Assembly: GCA_015067675.1 (NCBI GenBank)
Contig: SVMB01000008.1
Location: forward strand, 1 to 64,000
Source of the DNA: Oscillospiraceae bacterium
GTDB taxonomy: Bacteria; Bacillota; Clostridia; Oscillospirales; QAMX01
Length of the DNA stretch: 64,000 bases
Reading direction: 5' to 3'
The translations under genes and the position numbers were made by a program. This document shows positions 61,472 to 64,000 of this stretch, one piece after another; positions within the stretch are counted from its first letter, which is position 1, and each line of letters starts with the position of its first letter. The notes beneath the pieces are model-generated. The model had not been told where the DNA came from and did not search any database. It saw nothing but the letters and a program-made list of their open reading frames with translations.

Positions 61472-62176
61472 TTACACTTCTTCACCCATCAGCCGCAGGG
61501 CTTCCCTGGCTGCTGCCTGTTCGGCAGCTTTCTTGGAGTGACCCTCGCCGCGGGCAAACACATTGGAGTTGAGCAGCAGCTCAACGGCAAACTGTTTGTC
61601 GTGATCGGGGCCAGTGCTGCTGACCGTGCGGTAGGAGAGCGTCTCCTGCTTGTTCTTCTGCACGATCTCCTGCAGGATAGTCTTGTAGTCGTTGGATACA
61701 CTGTGGCGCACGGCCTCCCGGATGTTTTCCTCCGTAAAGCTGAGGATAAACTTCCGCGCCGGTTCCATGCCGCCGTCCAGATAGATGGCACCGATGACAG
61801 CTTCCACGGCGTCAGCCAGAATCGACGGGCGCTCCCGTCCGCCGCCGGCTTCCTCACCCTTGCCCAGCAGCAAATGCTCGGCCAGGCCCATTTTCAGTGC
61901 CTGCCGATGCAGCGCCTGCTCACAAACCACGGTTGCACGGAGCTTTGTCAGGTTGCCTTCCGGCATCATGGGAAAGTGACGGTAGATATAGTCGGCGGTT
62001 ACAACGCTCAAAACCGCGTCACCCAGAAACTCCAACCGCTCGTTGGAGCCGATGGGCTCGCCGGGCTTGTGGTGGCGGCCTTTCTTTTCATTGGCATAGG
62101 AGCTGTGCTGCAGCGCATTCTTCAAAAGCGACGGGCTTTTGAAGCTGTATCCGATTTTTTCTTCCAGCGAATGCAT
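61472..62176 (-). CDS. rnc: Ribonuclease III
   Basis: A 234-residue double-strand-specific endoribonuclease that processes rRNA precursors and structured mRNAs. The catalytic signature NERLEFLGDAVLS (about 43-55) is exact, with the metal-binding Glu and Asp; a second acidic pair is in SILADAVEAVIGAIYLDGG, of which DAVEAVIGA is the core. The C-terminal double-stranded-RNA-binding domain (about 155-230) ends HSKKAAEQAAAREAL. It is 8 bp after acpP, the classical plsX-acpP-rnc order. Confidence 0.96.
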   Translation of the reverse strand: MHSLEEKIGYSFKSPSLLKNALQHSSYANEKKGRHHKPGEPIGSNERLEFLGDAVLSVVTADYIYRHFPMMPEGNLTKLRATVVCEQALHRQALKMGLAEHLLLGKGEEAGGGRERPSILADAVEAVIGAIYLDGGMEPARKFILSFTEENIREAVRHSVSNDYKTILQEIVQKNKQETLSYRTVSSTGPDHDKQFAVELLLNSNVFARGEGHSKKAAEQAAAREALRLMGEEV

Positions 62177-62184
62177 ACGGTTCC

Positions 62185-62418
62185 TCAGTCAACTCTTTCC
62201 TGAATGAATTCCACGATGTCACCGACGGTGTGGAATCTCAGCATATCCTCTTCCAGAAGGTTCTCCAGATCAAATTCTTCTTCCAGCGCCAGTGCCAGTT
62301 CCACGGCGTCCAGAGAATCCGCGCCCAGTTCTTCTTCCAGATCGGTGTTCATGGTGATGGTATTGGGTTCCACGTCAAACTGTTCGGACAAAAGCTGCAC
62401 CAGAATGTCGAAAATCAT
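62185..62418 (-). CDS. acpP: Acyl carrier protein
   Basis: A 77-residue acidic carrier of growing acyl chains in fatty-acid synthesis. The phosphopantetheine Ser is in LGADSLDAVELALALEEEF, where DSL at about residues 36-38 is the attachment motif. It lies between plsX (15 bp) and rnc (8 bp) as part of one operon. Confidence 0.97.
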   Translation of the reverse strand: MIFDILVQLLSEQFDVEPNTITMNTDLEEELGADSLDAVELALALEEEFDLENLLEEDMLRFHTVGDIVEFIQERVD

Positions 62419-62433
62419 CTCAAATCCCTCCGC

Positions 62434-63432
62434 TTACTTCTTGTCGGGAGCCAGCGCCGCCGCCATCTTGGCAACTGCGCCGCTTTCATGAAACCGAATG
62501 GCCTGCCCCATCGCCGTTTCAAATGCACGGGCGTCGGACGAGCCGTGCGCCTTGATGACAGGCTTGTTGATGCCCAGAATCGGCGCACCGCCTACTTCAC
62601 GGTAATCCATGCGGCTCTTGAGATCCTTGATGTCTTTCTTGAACATCAGCGCCGCCAGCATCGTGAGCACGTTGCGCTTGAACATGGTTTTCAGCACCTT
62701 GCTGAAATACATCCCCACGCCTTCATAGGTCTTTAAGACCAGATTGCCGGTAAATCCGTCGCAGACATACACATCCGCGGCTCCTGCCGCCAGATCGCGT
62801 CCCTCAACGTTGCCGATGAAATGAATCCCGGCTTCCGCTTTGAGAAGCTGATGGGTCTCCTTCTGCAGCGGCGCACCCTTGTGCTCCTCGGTGCCGTTGT
62901 TAAGAAGTCCCACGCGGGGCTTTTCAATCCCCTGGGTGCCCGCCATATAGGCCGTACCCATATGGGCAAACTGTACCAGATATTCCGGCGTGCACTCGGC
63001 ATTGGCGCCGGAGTCAATCAGCAGCGAGCGGCCTTCCCCCGTGGGAATCACGGTGCCGATGGCGCCGCGTCGAACGCCCGGCAGACGCTTGACGATGAGG
63101 GTTGCACCGGTCAGCAGCGCGCCGGTATTACCGGCGGACACCAGCGCATCGCCTTCGCCCTCGGAGAGGGCTTTGAGCGCCACAACCATGGAAGAATCCT
63201 TCTTGCTGCGAATGGAGCTCGTGGGGTCATCCTCCATCGTAATGACGTCGGAGGCTTCCTTGATGCTGATGCCGTCGCGGGCCACGCCTGCCTCGGCAAT
63301 CGCCTTCTCAATGGCGTCAGGCTTACCTACCAGCATCACTTCAATATGTTTTTCAGCAATAACCTTTGCCGCCGCTTCCACGACGGGACGGGGACCCAGG
63401 TCGCCGCTCATGGCATCCAGAATGATTTTCAC
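62434..63432 (-). CDS. plsX: Phosphate acyltransferase PlsX
   Basis: A 332-residue peripheral membrane enzyme that converts acyl-ACP to acyl-phosphate, the first step of phospholipid synthesis with PlsY. The N-terminus [19 protein letters not shown] and the motifs [23 protein letters not shown] and [13 protein letters not shown] are typical. Note ILDAMSGD where most members have AxDAMGGD, a Gly-to-Ser change. The 5' end overlaps the trmFO stop region by 4 bp. Confidence 0.96.
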   Translation of the reverse strand: MKIILDAMSGDLGPRPVVEAAAKVIAEKHIEVMLVGKPDAIEKAIAEAGVARDGISIKEASDVITMEDDPTSSIRSKKDSSMVVALKALSEGEGDALVSAGNTGALLTGATLIVKRLPGVRRGAIGTVIPTGEGRSLLIDSGANAECTPEYLVQFAHMGTAYMAGTQGIEKPRVGLLNNGTEEHKGAPLQKETHQLLKAEAGIHFIGNVEGRDLAAGAADVYVCDGFTGNLVLKTYEGVGMYFSKVLKTMFKRNVLTMLAALMFKKDIKDLKSRMDYREVGGAPILGINKPVIKAHGSSDARAFETAMGQAIRFHESGAVAKMAAALAPDKK

Positions 63433-64000
63433 AGTTTGTTTCCGCCTTCCGCTTCATTTTCCACGCGGAACTGAGGTTCCAGCGTCTCCAGAACCTGCAG
63501 CGCGCGCTCGCAGACCTTTTCTTTCTTATTGCGCTTGCCCTTATATCGGCCCTCCAGAGGAGTCATGATGCCGAAATTGACATTCATCGGCTGGAACTCC
63601 ATGAGGCTTCCCTCACTGATGTAAAGCGCCAGCGCACCAATGGCCGTCTCACGCGGGAACACGGTCTCTTCCTGTCCCAGAAGCTTCTGAGCAAGGTTAA
63701 AGCCCGCCACATATCCCGAAGCGGTACTCTCGATATAGCCCTCAACGCCCGTCATCTGGCCGGCAAAGCGGATACGGCGATCGCTTCTGAGCGCATAGCC
63801 CGCATCGAGAAGCTCCGGCGAGTTGAGGAAGCTGTTGCGGTGCATGACGCCGTAGCGCGCAAACTCCGCCTTATGCAGCGCCGGTATCATGGAAAAGACG
63901 CGCTTCTGCTCGGGGTGCTTGAGGTGGGTCTGGAAACCTACGATGTTGTAAAGCGTACCTTCCGCATTGTCCTTGCGCAGCTGCACCACGGTATAGGGCA
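63429..64000 (-). CDS. trmFO: Methylenetetrahydrofolate--tRNA-(uracil-5-)-methyltransferase TrmFO (5' part outside window)
   Basis: The C-terminal 190 or so residues of TrmFO, the FAD and methylene-THF dependent enzyme that makes m5U54 in tRNA. The visible part includes [39 protein letters not shown] and [19 protein letters not shown], all strongly conserved. The gene continues beyond the right edge. It overlaps plsX by 4 bp, so tRNA modification, lipid synthesis and RNase III may be on one transcript. Confidence 0.95.
   Translation of the reverse strand, partial: PYTVVQLRKDNAEGTLYNIVGFQTHLKHPEQKRVFSMIPALHKAEFARYGVMHRNSFLNSPELLDAGYALRSDRRIRFAGQMTGVEGYIESTASGYVAGFNLAQKLLGQEETVFPRETAIGALALYISEGSLMEFQPMNVNFGIMTPLEGRYKGKRNKKEKVCERALQVLETLEPQFRVENEAEGGNKL

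Noticed and set aside
1-64000. tRNA, rRNA and CRISPR arrays
   Set aside because: Scanned by eye for T-arm consensus sequences, rRNA landmarks and regularly spaced direct repeats; the only tandem array is the coding 36-bp repeat at 53.4-53.6 kb.

Overview
The window looks like chromosome of an anaerobic, fairly GC-rich Firmicute of the class Clostridia, probably an Oscillospirales/Ruminococcaceae-type gut bacterium. The reasons are the Rex redox repressor, an indolepyruvate:ferredoxin oxidoreductase, formate-THF ligase, TrmFO, S-layer-homology proteins, several oxygen-sensitive Fe-S enzymes, strong GGAGG ribosome sites and clean TTGACA-17-TATAAT promoters. The genus assignment is inference. 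No rRNA, tRNA, CRISPR array, intact transposase or phage module was seen.

Layout. 1-3.9 kb: start of an LplB-type sugar permease, an AT-rich gap, trmB, and a convergent rsmA plus G5/3D cell-wall gene pair. 4-9.6 kb: a two-gene Fe-S enzyme unit (U32-like protein plus reductive-dehalogenase/QueG-like protein) divergent from an AraC regulator and a PHP hydrolase, then a phosphodiesterase-family enzyme. 9.8-15.6 kb: an NSS sodium symporter, and an operon of a uridine-kinase-like ATPase with two ABC exporter halves. 15.6-24.9 kb, all on the minus strand: DUF2264-like protein, C39-like protease, cupin, a BspA-type LRR lipoprotein behind a PpiC foldase, a 52-residue Cys/Gly-rich membrane microprotein, and an SLH protein co-transcribed with rex. 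25-27.4 kb: metK with an unusual leader, a 255-bp MITE-like element, and an XRE repressor divergent from a 59-residue Cys-rich protein across a perfect palindrome. 27.4-32 kb: YgiQ radical SAM protein, CDF transporter, GH29-like protein. 32.2-46.1 kb: a long plus-strand run with two phenylacetate-CoA ligases around iorAB, an ACT protein, a YnbB-like PLP enzyme, an MFS carrier, a GH29 fucosidase, fhs, tsaE-tsaB, an RpiB-type isomerase and an M20 peptidase. 46-52.8 kb: VanZ protein, Ca2+-type P-ATPase, Fe-S aldo/keto reductase, Cof phosphatase, tag, tspO. 52.8-61.4 kb: an SLH protein (apparently frameshifted) and two giant secreted paralogues with tandem modules and a beta-helix end. 61.4-64 kb: rnc, acpP, plsX and the 3' part of trmFO.

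How parts work together. The iorAB/paaK run fits oxidative decarboxylation of aryl-pyruvates to aryl-acetyl-CoA with ferredoxin reduction, coupled to aryl-acid activation or release. The SLH and beta-helix genes look like a surface-display locus. The most unusual signals are: two genes (tspO and the P-ATPase) whose Shine-Dalgarno lies inside the right arm of a terminator-like hairpin that follows the upstream gene; the giant secreted paralogue pair with its SLH neighbour; the palindrome-controlled Cys-rich microprotein; and the MITE-like element whose terminal repeats fold into covarying hairpins. Where I moved a start inward, I did so because a Shine-Dalgarno sits at the proper distance from the chosen codon.
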